Shown one piece after another: positions 1 to 12,249 of a stretch of 64,000 nucleotides of DNA. Every line of letters begins with the position of its first letter. Within the stretch, counting starts at the first letter, position 1. The DNA comes from Lepus europaeus (taxonomy: Eukaryota > Chordata > Mammalia > Lagomorpha > Leporidae). Where the stretch lies: positions 24,056,266 to 24,120,265 of the forward strand of contig NC_084837.1 of the NCBI RefSeq assembly GCF_033115175.1, given 5' to 3'. Position numbers and translations under genes: made by a program. The notes beneath the pieces were generated by a model. The model saw only the letters and a list, made by a program, of their open reading frames with translations. It did no database searches and had not been told where the DNA came from.

Positions 1-73
1 GGTCGGGGGGCCAGGTGGGCCGCCGGCTGGGGCAATGAAGTGGACTCGGGATGAAAGGAATCGGAAAATTCCA

Positions 74-79
74 TTTATT
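74..79 (-). promoter_or_regulatory. Candidate distal poly(A) signal AATAAA of GNG2
   Basis: This canonical hexamer on the minus strand lies about 3.03 kb after the stop. It comes at the end of the SINE-free AT-rich stretch and just before a change to GC-rich sequence at 1-50, so it is a plausible end for a long GNG2 transcript. This is inferred from position only. Confidence 0.35.
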
Positions 80-2794
80 AAAACAAATACATTGTCCATA
101 TGGGATGAAAATGTGCACATCACATTCAGGTTTTCCTGCTTGAACATTTCTGTATTTCTCTCTTGGAAAGACACACTCCATAGGTTTTATAGAGGAAAAA
201 GGTGAACAGTTGTTGGGTTAGGAAACAGTAATGCGAATATAACAATTCATCATTGCCAGGAGCAGCTAGAAGCAAATATTAAGAAAGAAAGTATAAAAAA
301 ACCCCTTAAGACGGCATGCTTGGTTTTCTCAAAATTCCTTATATAGGTATGAGTGTATGGAGAAATGGTTTTGACTGTTTAGTTTTTCTTTGGTAGACAT
401 TCTCTTTCAAATAGTATTAGTAAGAATCAGATTGAGAGGCTTATTTGCATCCTCTGATTTAAGTGAACAAGTAGTTGGTTTCACATTTTTAAAAAAGACG
501 AGCAAATTTTTATTATCGAGAAAGAGCAAATTTCAATATTGAGGATGATGCAACTTTTTTCTTTATAGTGTTTGCTTCTAAATATGAAGCTCATTGTTAT
601 TATTAATTAACTAATTTCATGGCAAATTTTCACTATTATCCAATATATAAATAGAAATGAGAGCCTTACATATTTGAGCTGAAGTTTTCTATTAGTCACC
701 CCTTAAGATACACTTATGCTGGTGAAAGGACGGTTGAGTTTCTAAGGGAATTAAGTTTTTTAGAGGCACCGGTAATCAAGACTTTTTTTCCCCTTAATAA
801 ATACAAATACTATTAAGCCAAAACTCATATAAAGATTCTGTGGTTATATTCCTATACTGTAAGACATGAAATTATGAAAAAGGCAAAAATCTCTTCCTTA
901 AACTGAATCTCAGATGGGCTGAGTGTTTTCTGTCTTCTCTCTCCTTTTCTACACACACACAGTACGAAATTGCTCAGCATTTAGTCACCAGGCCCCTAGT
1001 CTGATTCTTCCTAAACGTTTGAACTCCATTTTAATTGCTCCAAAGACCTAAATTTACATGGAAAGATAAATAGTCCTTGTGGAAAAAAAGAGGTGGGTCG
1101 TGAAACTCTGCTGGTCCTTAATCACTTTCCAAAGTGCTTTATTCATAGCTGTTTTTGTGGGACCCTGTATTCATTTATGTTTTAATTCATTTAAAAAATT
1201 TTGTAACACAGCTTGTGCTGCTTCCACAACAAGACTATGCTCGCTGTACAACACTGTGGTTTCATAAATACGGCACCAGCATCCCTCTGACCGCAGCAGA
1301 GCCCCAGGACTGGATCAGGAGAACATTTGGTGACAGAAGTGCATCTGTATGTCCCACAGATGTTTCCATGTCCTCCCCTCCCGCAGCCCGGCCATGAGCG
1401 TGGCCTGGGTGCATTCCTTCACCAGCAGAGGAGCCACGGGAGGGAAATACTGACCACGTCCCCCTTGGCATAGTAAGCTGTTCCCTCGTCCTCCGTCTTC
1501 GTAAGAATAATGAAAAAACAACACAATAGGAGGAAGAGAATGGCAAAGGAAGAGGATAAAGCAAACTGGGAGCTCACAACAGGCAACAGAGGCCAAAAAG
1601 ATGGGATAAAGGTTCTTCCTGATGGAGGTTACGGCTTAGTGAAAAGTCCCAAGCCCGGGTTTTGGGACGACAGCTCTAGCTACAGGGGAGCTGTAAAAGA
1701 AAGACTGAGAGATTCTAACAAACAAGGCCGACGCCAAAAAACAAAAACAAAGAAGAGATTCTTCAGAAAAATTAGGTAGGAATGAGAAATGAAAATCACC
1801 TCCATGGAAAAAGAGAGGCGGAACCCATTCTGGTGTAGCTGGCGGCAAGGGCTGCACCTGCCACCCGGGGGTGGGCCATCTGGGATCCTTCTCGCTGGTG
1901 TGCGAACAGCTGGGTTCTGAGCACGGGACGCCTGCTCTGGAGCTGAGGGTTACTTTGCTCTGCTGCTTGCACAAAGGTGGGCCACGGGTTTTTGCGACCA
2001 AGCACACAGAAGACATTCTTTCCATCTAGAATGCCCATGATTCAGTGCGAGAGGCTGCTTCTACTCCATGGCAGAAGCACTTCCCAGCCCACAGCGAACC
2101 CTTGACTCTCCTGCTCGGGGGTGGGGGTGGGGTACCTGTGCTGCCCTGGGATCTCGGATAAGCCAACATGCTTTGGATCGTGGAAAACAGACTCAAGAGG
2201 TGGCCACCCTGGTGTTAACATGGAGGTATTTGATGCTTGCCTGAGGCTCCGAAGTCATCTCCGTTTTCCAAAGAGTGAGGTTGGTTTCCTCCCCAGTGTC
2301 TTTTTCTCTCTTATGTCTTTTCCCAGCTTTACAGCAAAACAACAAACTTCTGAATGGATGTAACATAGGGAACATTTTCATGCAGTATTTACTCAAAAAA
2401 TTGTCACAAATATATGAAAGCACCAGTCACAACACATGAGTTACTTTTACTTGCAGAATCAAAGATATCATGGACAAATCGTAGGGATAGTGAATAGGAG
2501 AACACAGACAGCCGGCATTTGTTGTTGTGTGGCTCCCACGGCCACGAGGAACACCACGGGGGAACTTCCTCAACATCCTGGGCACTCACCCTGGGAGTTC
2601 GGTCTTCCGAACAAGTCCAGCCTTCGCCACACTACTCTAACAGGGAGGGGAGTGGGAGGTCAGGGAGGAGGGAAGAAGGCAAAGAAAGGCACAAAGACGT
2701 GCCACCAACCCGTCTGCAGCTACTCCACTGGCAGAGCGGCTTCTAGAGACGAAACTCACTCCGAGACGCTCAGCACAGCTGTCTGTTTCAGGTT

Positions 2795-2800
2795 TTTATT
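2795..2800 (-). promoter_or_regulatory. Candidate proximal poly(A) signal AATAAA of GNG2
   Basis: The plus strand reads tttatt, which is AATAAA on the gene strand, about 315 bases after the stop codon, in a T/A-rich setting. It would give a short 3' UTR. Use of the site cannot be judged from sequence. Confidence 0.35.
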
Positions 2801-3113
2801 TTCATTTTTAAATATGAAGCAGAAACAAAAGGTTTGGGGAGGGGAGAGCAGAAAAGAAGTGACACCAAGTGTGTTTTTCTACGTTCCCCTCCGCCAGGCA
2901 GAGCTGCGGAATCGGGTCTCTTAACTCAGGGTGTGGGTTGGCGTTCATTCTCCTACAGGGGACCGGTTCTTTACACATGCACAGCCTGGACTCGCCAGGA
3001 AGCTTCTCCCTCTCCGTCAAATGCCGTGGACGGGAAAGGCGCCCACTTTGCGCTACAAATTCTAATATCAGTGTCCCAGGAGCCCCGAGGCTCTTCCGCC
3101 TCCTCGGGAAGAG

Positions 3114-3648
<535 letters not shown>

Positions 3649-3649
3649 C

Positions 3650-3850
3650 ACTGAAAACAAAAAAAAGATGGCACGAAGATAGAATCAAAGGAGTTTATTT
3701 TGGTGCAACAAAGTCTCAAAACACGTGCATGGTTTCTTTTTCATTATATGCATTTTTTCATGAACTCTTGGAAATCCCTCATGGACGTGGATTTCAAATT
3801 TATTTTTGCACAGAAATGAATTTCTCTTAATTCAACTTTCCATAAACTCT
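3650..3850 (+). mobile_element. Small TIR element (MITE-like), plus copy followed by a minus fragment
   Basis: The signature core tttattttggtgcaa occurs near 3690, followed by gtgcatgg and then a terminal catgaactcttgg near 3765, which is the plus order. It is followed at about 3780-3850 by the same motifs in reverse order (gtggatttcaaatt, then ccataaactctgg). It belongs to the family also seen at 12250, 35279, 38164, 38886 and 62978. The A/T-rich inverted ends suggest a non-autonomous mariner-like transposon; the family name is uncertain. Confidence 0.6.
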
Positions 3851-5065
3851 GGACATACTTTCTTAGGTGTGTGTATATAAATCTATATCACTTTTTGTTT
3901 GACATACTTTTATGTACATTACATATTACAGTATTACCTATCAGACTTCGGTCAAGCACCGTACACCCTCCAGGGCTGTTTCAGGGGGAGGCAGTTGCTG
4001 CTTTTGGTGGTGCTGTCACTGCTCCCAGCACTTCTAAAACGCCTTGCTAAGGGTTGCAAACAGCCTGCCTTGACCAAGTTTAATAGTGGCAAAGGATGAC
4101 TTGGGGGAGGGGCATGGAGTTAATTTTGGGAAATAAACAGCAGGTCATTTACAAACACATCTGGGAACTAGAATAAGGATCAAGGCCACTTGGAGGAAAG
4201 AACCACTCAGGCAACAGCTGATTTCTTACGTGACATAAGACTCGCTCTGAAGATCATACCATGAGATTCCCCCCTCTCCGCCCTGTCCCCCCCACCCTGG
4301 GAAAGCAAATCCCCACACCGTGAAAGGCGCTCAAAGCCACTACTCAAAGGCTATACTTTCCTGAGAGCGGGGTGGCGGGGTGGACATTACTACTGCTAAT
4401 AGAATTCCCTGCCCCTCCCTCCAGCTGGGGACATACCCACACAATGACGTCAGACTTGGTGGCAGGACATGTGACTCGCGCTGGCCAATGAGATGGGAGC
4501 AGGATTCATACAAATTGCTTGGTGGGGGGTAAGCTTCGAAAGCCAATGCCGTGAGTCCACCACGCCCTTTTCCTCTGCCACTGTCAACTGAAATAAGCGA
4601 GGGGGAGTCCCTGGACCGAGCCAGAGGTGGCACACTGGCCACAGGCTTGATTCGTTCCTTGCCTCAGGGCTGAGGCCATCAGCCCTTGGCTTTAAGACTT
4701 GGTTTTAAGGTTGGCCATGAGATTCAGTGAGTGTGTGTGTGTGTGTGTGTACTGTGAGTCTCTCAGAGTAGGGGAGGGGCCCTTGTGTTCCTCTCCCACA
4801 GGGAATCTCTCCTGATCTGGGCAAGGATGGGTGGGTATTGGGAGAGCCCACTCTGGTTGATACGAAGAGGGACGCGTCTTGGGATGCCTGTGTTTCCTCT
4901 GGCTGCCTTAAATCCCAGAGAGTTTTAACAACAGAAATGTCTTCTGAGAGCCTGGACAATTTGAAAACCAGGCGTCCTCTCTCCTGCAGGCTCAGAGGGA
5001 GAATCCGTCCACGCTTCTCTCCCAGAGCATGATGGTTGCTAGTAATTCTTGCTGTTTTTTGAGTA
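3851..5065. other. Unique intronic sequence
   Basis: Apart from a GT microsatellite at 4731-4750, nothing was recognised here. It continues the SINE-poor zone around the terminal exon. Confidence 0.6.
4731..4750. repeat. (GT)n microsatellite
   Basis: About ten perfect GT units. A possible length-polymorphic marker inside the GNG2 intron. Confidence 0.9.
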
Positions 5066-5390
5066 GATTTTTAAAAATATGTATTTGAAAGGCAGAATGA
5101 TGGAAAGAGAGGGAGCCACACAAACACACAGACAGAGGTCTTCCATCCACTGGGTCTCTCCTTCAGTGGCCACAACAGCTAGGTCTGGGTCAAGGCCAAA
5201 GCCACAAGCCAGGAACTCTAGCCGAGTCTCCTACATAGACAACAGAGGCCTCTGAACTTGGATCATCCTCAGCCACTTTCCCAGGCACACTGGCCAAAAG
5301 CAAGCTGGACGAGGAGCCGAGCAGCCAGGACTCCATCGGGCACGCTGGTCCAGGATGCCAGCCTAACCCCCTGTGCCACAGGCATGCCTC
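5066..5390 (-). mobile_element. CSINE, old copy
   Basis: Reads on the minus strand: T-rich tail, then the atttgaaaggcagaatga block, then the diverged internal body, ending with the reversed tRNA-like head (accccctgtgccacaggc). High divergence and no clear TSD indicate an old insertion. Confidence 0.8.
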
Positions 5391-5682
5391 TGCTGGCGAT
5401 TCTTGGTGTGCCCTGGCTTCTAGGTGACATCACTGGGCTCGCTCCCTTCAGCTTCACACAGCTGCCCCTCCCGTGGGTCCCTGTCTTTCCGTGGCTTTTC
5501 CCAGTCTGTCCAAATTCCCCATCTCACCAGTCACTGGATGAGGTCCTGTGCACACCTGGTGGCACTACATTCTCTGACTCTGGGTAGGCATGGATTTTAG
5601 GTGCCACTGTTCAATCCAGTCTATTACATCTGTGTGAAAATCAATCTCACTCTTTCATACACATGACAGTGCTTATGAAAAT
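5391..5682. other. Unique intronic sequence
   Basis: No repeat or coding signal was recognised in this short interval. Confidence 0.55.
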
Positions 5683-5872
5683 ACTTCTATTGGCTCCCTT
5701 TTTATTCTAGGCACCAAGGCAAATTTTTTCTTTTGATCTTCACAATAGTTGTGAGGTAGGAATCATGATCTGCCTCTTATGGATGAATACTTGAAGCTCA
5801 GCAAATTACTTGAATTGTTCATATGCCCTACAGCCAAGTGTATGGCAGAAAAAGACCTTGAACCCTGATGTT
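5683..5872 (+). mobile_element. MIR SINE fragment
   Basis: Diverged but ordered match to MIR: tcttcacaatagttgtgaggtagg, a degraded gaaactgaggc-like block and the aaattacttg block follow one another as in the consensus. An old mammal-wide SINE. Confidence 0.7.
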
Positions 5873-5954
5873 TGGCCATGAAGCCACAGACATCTATGGA
5901 TGAACTATTCAAATCAGGAGCTAGTTCCAAAAAAGAAATAGAAAATTCTTTATG

Positions 5955-6305
5955 TTTTTTTTTTTTTTGACAGGCAGAGTGGACAGTGAGAGAGTGAGAG
6001 AGAGAGACAGAGAGAAAGGTCTTCCTTTTTGCCGTTGGTTCACCCTCCAATGGCCACCACGGCCAGCGCGCTGTGGCCGGCGCATCGCACAGATCCGAAG
6101 CCAGGAGCCAGGTGCTTCTCCTGGTCTCCCATGGGGTGCAGGGCCCAAGCACTTGGGCCATCCTCCACTGCACTCCCTGGCCACAGCAGAGAGCTGGCCT
6201 GGAAGAGGGGCAACCGGGACAGAACCGGCGCCCCCACCGGGACTAGAACCCAGTGTGCCGGCGCCGCAAGGCGGAGGATTAGCCTATTGGGCTGCAGCGC
6301 CAGCC
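5955..6305 (-). mobile_element. CSINE2-type SINE
   Basis: Minus-strand copy of the second CSINE subfamily: T-run 5955-5968, gacaggcagagtgga, the accctccaatggcc block, and an inverted head ending gcagcgccagcc. The flanks ttctttatg (5946-5954) and ttctatg (6306-6312) may be a decayed TSD. It is younger looking than its CSINE neighbours at 5066 and 7701. Confidence 0.9.
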
Positions 6306-6780
6306 TTCTATGGATCTTTATAAAGGCTACCAATGATAAGATAAAACAGCCTGTTCTTGTCTCAGCTCCCCTAAAGGAAAGCAAAGGACAGACTTTCAAC
6401 CTGTATTGTGCCCACTTTTTGTGTGTGTGTGCCTTTCACTCATCTGAGCCACAGTCATCATTATAGCTCACAGGAGCTTAGCTTTTAAGTGGCAGAGACT
6501 GTAAAATAAGCATAACTGAAAAGCGCTTGTTAAGAAAAACTCACCCCCATCCATTCCTGCTCATTCGAAATGCTCACACACACATAGACGGCATGGATTT
6601 GCAAAACGCCTTCTACGACACAGAAAGTACGATTTTGGAAGACACTGTGAGTTGCTCATTTCTTACACGTGATTTCCGTCTCCGAATACATTATGTGCGT
6701 TATCTCCTTTCCTTAGCCAGATCACAGTCTCCTGGGCAACGGTCCACAAAGATGTCAGCATCCGAGCGGTAACTACAAAT
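6306..6780. other. Unique intronic sequence
   Basis: No feature recognised except a short GT run near 6420-6430. Confidence 0.55.
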
Positions 6781-7000
6781 CATTGCTAATATTGGTCAGC
6801 TCCTGCTGGCAGAACTGTGCTAACCCCTTCACGTACAGTATTGTGTTTAATCTAGATGACGTTGGGGTTACAAGATTTTATCATCCTCATTCTAAACAGG
6901 TGCAGTTGAAGCTTCAGCAGGTGAGTGAGTGTTGGCTCCAGGCCTCACAGTTTACAAAGCAGTGGAGTTGTGAGTGCGGTTCCTGCTGACTATTCCTGCT
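6781..7000 (+). mobile_element. MIR SINE fragment
   Basis: The order of blocks (aactgtgctaacccc, ttatcatcctcattc, a diverged gaggttcag block, then ggctccaggcctcac) follows MIR on the plus strand. Very diverged. Confidence 0.55.
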
Positions 7001-7700
7001 TTGGGACCCGTGGCTGTCACCCTTGTCCCTTACCTGACCATCAGTCACAGCAAGAGGCTGCCTCACAGACTTTCTCTGCTGCCTCCTCCAGTTAACATTC
7101 TGCACACAGTTCTTCTTCATCCCTTGGCCTGGTTCTTCCAGGAAGATTTCTCTAATAACTCTAGAAAATCTCTGCCTTTTCTATCTCCCTGCAAAAATGC
7201 CTCAAATTCAGCCCCCTGACCACTATCTCTATTGTAGCTACCCTGTTTAACCTCCACCTTCTCACTCTATGCTAAATAATGTGTGATTGATGGGGTCCCC
7301 CAGGCATCTCATGGACTGAGTTTAGGGGCTGTCTGCAAATTTCAGAGACAAAAAACATTACTGTTTTTACTGTCATCTGCATTTTCACTAACCTCAAATG
7401 GAAATTTATCATTCCCTTTCATTAAATACAGAAAACATCCTACAGAAACTTTGGCAGTGCATGTAATATAATTACCAACAGGTATTCTCACTCACATCAC
7501 TGTCACTGCAGACATGCCAACACTGCATTTATGTTCACCCACTTTCTGATTGCAGACATGCTGTGGATCTCATACAATCAGCTAACACAGGGGAACATAT
7601 GGATTTATATATTTTATAAATATACTGATATTTAAAAATATAATATTTTATGAAAATATTATAGTGAAGTATATTTCAATATGGTCATTTCTTCTGCAAT
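7001..7700. other. Unique intronic sequence, AT-rich at its end
   Basis: No repeat was identified. Bases about 7595-7690 are strongly AT-rich (tatatattttataaatatac and similar). Confidence 0.55.
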
Positions 7701-8022
7701 TAAAAATTTATTATTTGAAAAGCACGGTGACACAGAGAAGAAGAGATAGAGACACACACACAGAGAGAGAGATATTCCATCCACTGGTTTACTTCCCCAA
7801 ATGCCTGGAAAGCCAGGGTTGAGCCAGGTCAAAAAGAGGAGCCAGGAACTCCCTCTGGGTCTTCCACATGGGTGAGAGGGGTTCAAGTACTTAGGATATC
7901 ATCTGCTGCCTATCCAAGTACATTAGCAGGGAGTTCAATGGGAAATGGAGCAGCTAGGACTCGAACCAGCACTCTGATAGGGGACTTGGGCGAGGCAAGC
8001 AGCAGACCTCCCACTCCTCTGC
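7701..8022 (-). mobile_element. CSINE
   Basis: Minus copy: ttattatttgaaaagcacgg tail block, a GA/CA-rich segment near 7735-7775, ccatccactggtttac, then the reversed body and a degraded head. Moderately diverged. Confidence 0.8.
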
Positions 8023-8199
8023 AATTTAAATATATTCTGAGAAGGACATCGTATGGTTCACCCCACAGCCAGGTGGGCCAATGGCATAAAAAAGCTGAAG
8101 GCTAGTAGTTCTACTAAATGACTTCTTGCTGGCATGACTGTGCCACGAGTAGTATCTTCCAAGTTATTGCTAGAAAAATATTTTTAAAGCATAAAGTAT

Positions 8200-8543
8200 T
8201 CTTCCAATGCTAAACAATAAAAATAAAGCTGGAGGCATAATACCAGATTTCAAGGCTTATTACAGAACAGTTATGAGCAAAACAGCCTGGTATTGGCGCA
8301 AGAATAGAATTGTGGACCAATGGAACATATTAGAGACTCTAGAAATTAATCCAAGCATCTACAACCAAAATTTTTAACAAACTAGCTAAAATCACTCCCT
8401 GGAAAAAAAGACAGCATCTTCAATAAATGGTGTTGGGAAAACTGGATCTTTTAATGCAGAAGTAAGAAATAAGACTCTTACCTTACACACTATACAAAAA
8501 TCAACTCACAATGGATCAAGGATCTAAAACTAAGACTTGAAAC
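8200..8543 (+). mobile_element. LINE-1 3' part, first segment (ORF2 remnant)
   Basis: Plus-strand L1 ORF2 near its C-terminal part, recognisable by aaagctggaggcat, cctggtattggcgcaag, gaccaatggaacat and the following blocks. It is broken by stops, and by the CSINE inserted after 8543. A 5'-truncated dead copy. The 5' edge is approximate. Confidence 0.85.
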
Positions 8544-8929
8544 TGGGGCCAGCACTGTGGCACAGCAGGTTAATGCTCTGGCCTGAAGCACCGGCATCCC
8601 ATATGGGCACTGGTTCGAGACCTGGCTGCTTCACTTCCGATCTAGCTCTCTGCTATGGCCTGGGAAACCAATAGAAGATGGCCCAAGTCTTGGGCCCCTG
8701 CACCCGCGTAGGAGACCTAGAAGAAACTCCTGGCTCCTGGCTTTGGATCGGTGCAGCTCCAGCTGTTGCAGCAATTGGAGAGTGAACCATCAGATGGAAG
8801 ACCTCTCTCTCTGCCTCTCCTCTCTCTATGTAACTTTGACTTTCAAATAAATAAATCAATCTTAAAAAAAGATGGGATGCTGGAAGCTTAATCCACCCTG
8901 CCACAACCCAGCCCCTTATTTAAAAAAAA
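8544..8929 (+). mobile_element. CSINE inserted into L1, with an inverted SINE head at its 3' end
   Basis: The body runs 8544-8870 and begins tggggccagcactgtggcac. The insertion duplicated aagacttgaaac exactly: 8532-8543 and 8930-8941. After the first A-run, 8873-8915 reads as a CSINE head in the opposite orientation, followed by a second A-run. The TSD encloses both, so they were inserted together or the fragment joined during integration. Confidence 0.9.
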
Positions 8930-10110
8930 AAGACTTGAAACAATCAAATTACTAAAGGAAAATGGGATAAACACTGACATAGGCAAAGACTTCTTGGATG
9001 AGACCTCAGAAGCACAGGCAATGAAGGCAAAAATAGGCAAATGGGATTATATCAAGCCAAAAAGCTTCTGCACAGCGAAGGAAACACTCAACAAAGTAAA
9101 GAGACAACTGACAGAATGGAAGAATATATTTGCAAACTTTACATCTGATAAAGGATTAATATCCAGGGTATGTAATAAATTCAACAACCAAATAAACAAT
9201 CCAGTTTAAGAAACAGGCTAGGGATATGAACATGCAGCTTTCAAAAGATGAAATCCAAATGGCCAACAGACATGTGAAAAGATGCTCAGGACCAGTAGCC
9301 ATCAGGGAAACGCAAATAAAAACCATGATGTGGTTTTACCTCACCCCAGTTAGAATGGCCATCATTCAAAAATCAAAAAATAAAAAATTCTGACAAAGAT
9401 ATGTGGGTAAAAAGTACCCTAATACAGTGTTGGTAGAAATGCAAACTAGTACAACCATTATGGGAGATAGTATGGAGGTTCTTCAAAAATCTGAAACTAG
9501 ATCCACCATATGACCCGGACATTCCACTCCTGGGAATTTACCCAAAGAAAATGAAATCAACATTTGAAAGAGTTATTTGTACCCCCATATTTATAGCAGC
9601 TACACTCACAATAGCTAAGATATGGAATCAACCCATGTGTCCACCAACTGATGACTAGATAAAGAAATTATGGTATAAATACATGATGGAATACTACACA
9701 GCTGTAAAAAAGAATGAAATACTGTCTTTCACAACAAAAGGGAAGTAACTGGAGACCATCATGCTTAGTGAAATAAGCCAGTCCCTAAAGAGAAATATCA
9801 TACATTTTCCTTGATTTGTGGTAACAAATACAGAGTATAAAAAAATGTAACATGTATGAGTGACTTGACAGTTTAAGATTTGATTATTGTTCACAGCCCT
9901 TGCCCATTCTTTTCAGGAACAGTGGTTTTTCTATTTACTGCATGTTGAATCCTTTGTTTAGTGGAGGGTTAAACTTGTGATTATCAAGTAAACTGCAAGT
10001 AGATCATTGTCTTAAGGGGAAAGTCTTCAGTCTTTTCATGCTACGTATTTTATTAGCTTTCGGTTTTCTGTAGAGGACCACTGTCAAGTTAAGAAGGTGA
10101 CCTTCTTGAG
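8930..10110 (+). mobile_element. LINE-1 3' part, second segment (ORF2 end and 3' UTR)
   Basis: Continues the L1 broken at 8543. Typical blocks include aggcaatgaaggcaaaaat, ccaaatggccaacagacatg, ccagttagaatggccatc and tggaatactacacagctgt. Stops and indels make it non-coding. From about 9850 it reads as 3' UTR. The one open stretch here is an L1 remnant, not a gene. Confidence 0.85.
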
Positions 10111-10280
10111 TTACAGTGCTGGGAGTTTTTGTCATGAATTGATGTTCACTTCTGTTAAATGCTTCTTCTGATTCTATTGATTTTTCTCCTTTATTTTGTT
10201 AATAAAGAGAGTAATATGAATGGCTCTTCAGATGTTAAACCAGCTTTGCATTTCTAAAATAAAGTCTGCATGTCAAGATG
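10111..10280 (-). mobile_element. Inverted L1 ORF2 fragment inside the L1 tail
   Basis: Reads in reverse: tttttgtcatgaattgatg, cttcttctgattctattg and gttaaaccagctttgcat match the reverse complement of L1 ORF2. It lies between two plus-strand L1 pieces, as expected from twin-priming inversion or a separate insertion. Confidence 0.6.
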
Positions 10281-10455
10281 AAAAAAAATGTATGTCATTG
10301 CAAAAACTAAAAGAAAAATAAGAAAGGAAGTAGGAGGGAGGGTGGGAGGGAGGGAGGGAGGCTAGGGTGGGAAGTATCATTATGCTCTTAAAACTGTATA
10401 TATGAAATACATAAAAGTCATTCCTTTTATATAAATAAAAAAATTAAAAAAAGAA
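10281..10455 (+). mobile_element. LINE-1 3' UTR end and A-rich tail
   Basis: A purine (GGGA)n tract at 10325-10363 leads into gtgggaagtatcattatgct and ttaaaactgtatatatgaaa, then an A-rich tail, typical of rabbit L1 3' ends. Confidence 0.8.
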
Positions 10456-11238
10456 ATCACACACAAAAATTGGCTCACATCACTCCCCTATTTAAAATCC
10501 TCAGTAGGTTCTCCCTGCACTTGGTGGAGTGGTGAAGGAGCTTGGTGGTCCTGCAGGTTGAGGGTCTTCCTGCCTGACTGCACGTTGACAGTCTGTCCTC
10601 CCCACACAGGTCACCTTTCATTTTGTAAAGTTCCGAGATCATCCCCCCATCGGAACTTCAAGGCAGTGCCCCCTGGGCAGGCTGGCTCTAGCTCTTCTTT
10701 CTGGAGGCAGCAGGAACGTGGGCTCCCGGCGACCTCCACTGAGCACCTCCCACATCGCTCTCGGTGTCCCCAGTGCTGCTCCTTCATAGAGGAACCCCCT
10801 CACAGTTCCGTTGCTGTTGGATGTCTGTCGTTCCTTTCAGGCGGTACGCTGCCCATGGACAGGTGTGCTCCCTGCTGCACGACCAATGCCTGCCCCAGGG
10901 CAGACACTCTGACAGCTGCTGAAGCTGTGCTCACACAGCATCTTACAGCAGAAACGTCCCATTCAGCTAAGATGTACTGCACACCTGCTAGGCCAGGCAC
11001 AGTTCTGGGTGCTTGGAACAACAGGGCAACAACGACAGAAAGACGCCTGTCCTTGGAGAGTTTATAGCACTGGAGGCTTCCAATTCTGCCCATGCTAGAG
11101 TAACAAGGGCTGATTAAGCCCTCCTGCCTCAACTTTAAACCAGGTGGGATAGATGAAGAAATGGTTTTTAAGTGTTGGACAGAAGCAGCACAGGCCCATG
11201 ATCCCCGAGAGAAGAGAGCTAAGATAAAACCCAGAATA
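10456..11238. other. Mostly unique intronic sequence with weak ancient-repeat traces
   Basis: Bases 10470-10540 resemble part of an L2 (cacatcactcccctatttaa). Bases 10970-11080 resemble an ancient repeat with the aggccaggcacagttctggg block. Neither is firm. A 169-codon open frame here has no recognisable protein similarity and no splice or promoter support. Confidence 0.4.
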
Positions 11239-11567
11239 GGGGCCAGTGCTGTGGTGTAGTGGGCTAAGCTTCCGCCTGTGGTACCAGCATCCCATATGGA
11301 TGCCAGTTCATGTCCTGGCTGCTCCTCTTCCAATCTAGCTCTCTGCTGTGGCCTGGGAAAGCAGTGGAAGATGGGCCAAGTGCTTGGGCCCCTGCACTCA
11401 AATCTAGAAGAAGCTCCTGGCTCCTGGCTTCAGATTGGCCCAGCTCTAGCCATTGCAGCCATCTGGAGAGTGAACCAGTGGATGGAAGACTTTTTCTCTC
11501 TGTCTCTTCACCTCTCTATTTGTAATTCTACCTCTTGAATAAATAAATACAATCTTAAAAAAAAAAA
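11239..11567 (+). mobile_element. CSINE
   Basis: Near-complete plus copy from the ggggccagtgctgtgg head to the aataaataca tail and an A-run of about 11. Low divergence. Confidence 0.92.
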
Positions 11568-11679
11568 GAATGGCCCCCAGCTTACTGCCAGCTATGGCAC
11601 AAAGAAGAACTTCTAAACACAGTTTAGCAGTTGCCCTGAACAATGGAAGAAAGAGCTACATTGGGAGGAAGGGAGTCAG

Positions 11680-11713
11680 ACACACACACACACACACATA
11701 CACACACACACAA
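11680..11713. repeat. (CA)n microsatellite with one TA interruption
   Basis: About 16 CA units, interrupted once near 11700. Confidence 0.9.
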
Positions 11714-12089
11714 AGAGCAATTGATCCTCTTGAGGTTTTACTTGAATACTGGCCAGCACATGTATAGGAGAAAGCCATTTGAAGCTTTACAGAGAATATG
11801 AGGTGACTTGGAGCTTGCCCAGGGCCAGAGTAGTTTATGTCTTCACTAGGCAGAGCAGAAAGTCCTAATACCTGGGAGACTGGGTAGAGTCCTCAGAAAG
11901 GTACCCCAATACCCTTTAGAGTCGTAAGTTAAAGGCTGTCATGGACCCATCTATTGAAGTTTAATAGTAAGCCTTGGACAGATCAAAATGTTTCCAAGTA
12001 ACTTAACAACAACTCAAATTAAAAAACCCCACATATTTAAAGTTACTTAAGAAACCCAGTATGCCAGAAGATAAAATTCACATGCTTAG
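11714..12089. other. Unique intronic sequence
   Basis: Nothing recognised. Confidence 0.5.
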
Positions 12090-12249
12090 AATCCAATTTT
12101 TTAAAATTGCCAGGCATGCAAATAACCAGGAAAAACATTTCTACCATAATGAAGAAAGAAATCAACCCAAGGAAAAGACCTAGGATGGGCAGAAATGATC
12201 ACATTAGTAGCTGAGGCGGTGGCTAAAATAGCTATTGTGAATATGAGGG
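12090..12249 (+). mobile_element. L1M-type LINE remnant, first part
   Basis: Blocks such as aattgccaggcatgcaaata, then aaatcaacccaagg and taaaatagctattgtgaat, follow the order of old L1M 3' regions on the plus strand. Strongly diverged. Confidence 0.6.

Larger units (their letters stand above)
1..3113 (-). other. GNG2: GNG2 3' UTR and immediate downstream flank (end not fixed)
   Basis: This is the 3.1 kb after the GNG2 stop in the direction of transcription. I see no SINE or LINE insertion here, unlike almost all the rest of the window, and bases 60-1080 are AT-rich. Both fit a long, constrained 3' UTR. Minus-strand AATAAA hexamers occur at 2795-2800, 1138-1143, 509-514 and 74-79. The first bases of the window are GC-rich and may already be beyond the transcript. 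Open frames here do not look coding. The extent is inference. Confidence 0.6.

Noticed and set aside
1..60. GC-rich window start as a CpG island or promoter of a neighbouring gene
   Set aside because: Only about 50 bases are visible, with few CpGs, and the window edge prevents judgement.
8994..9209. 71-codon lysine-rich open frame
   Set aside because: It is a remnant of L1 ORF2, with stops on both sides; no intact L1 exists in the window.
10558..11333. Overlapping 169- and 177-codon open frames on opposite strands
   Set aside because: Each is the shadow of the other; no recognisable protein, no codon-usage argument possible by eye, and no splice context.
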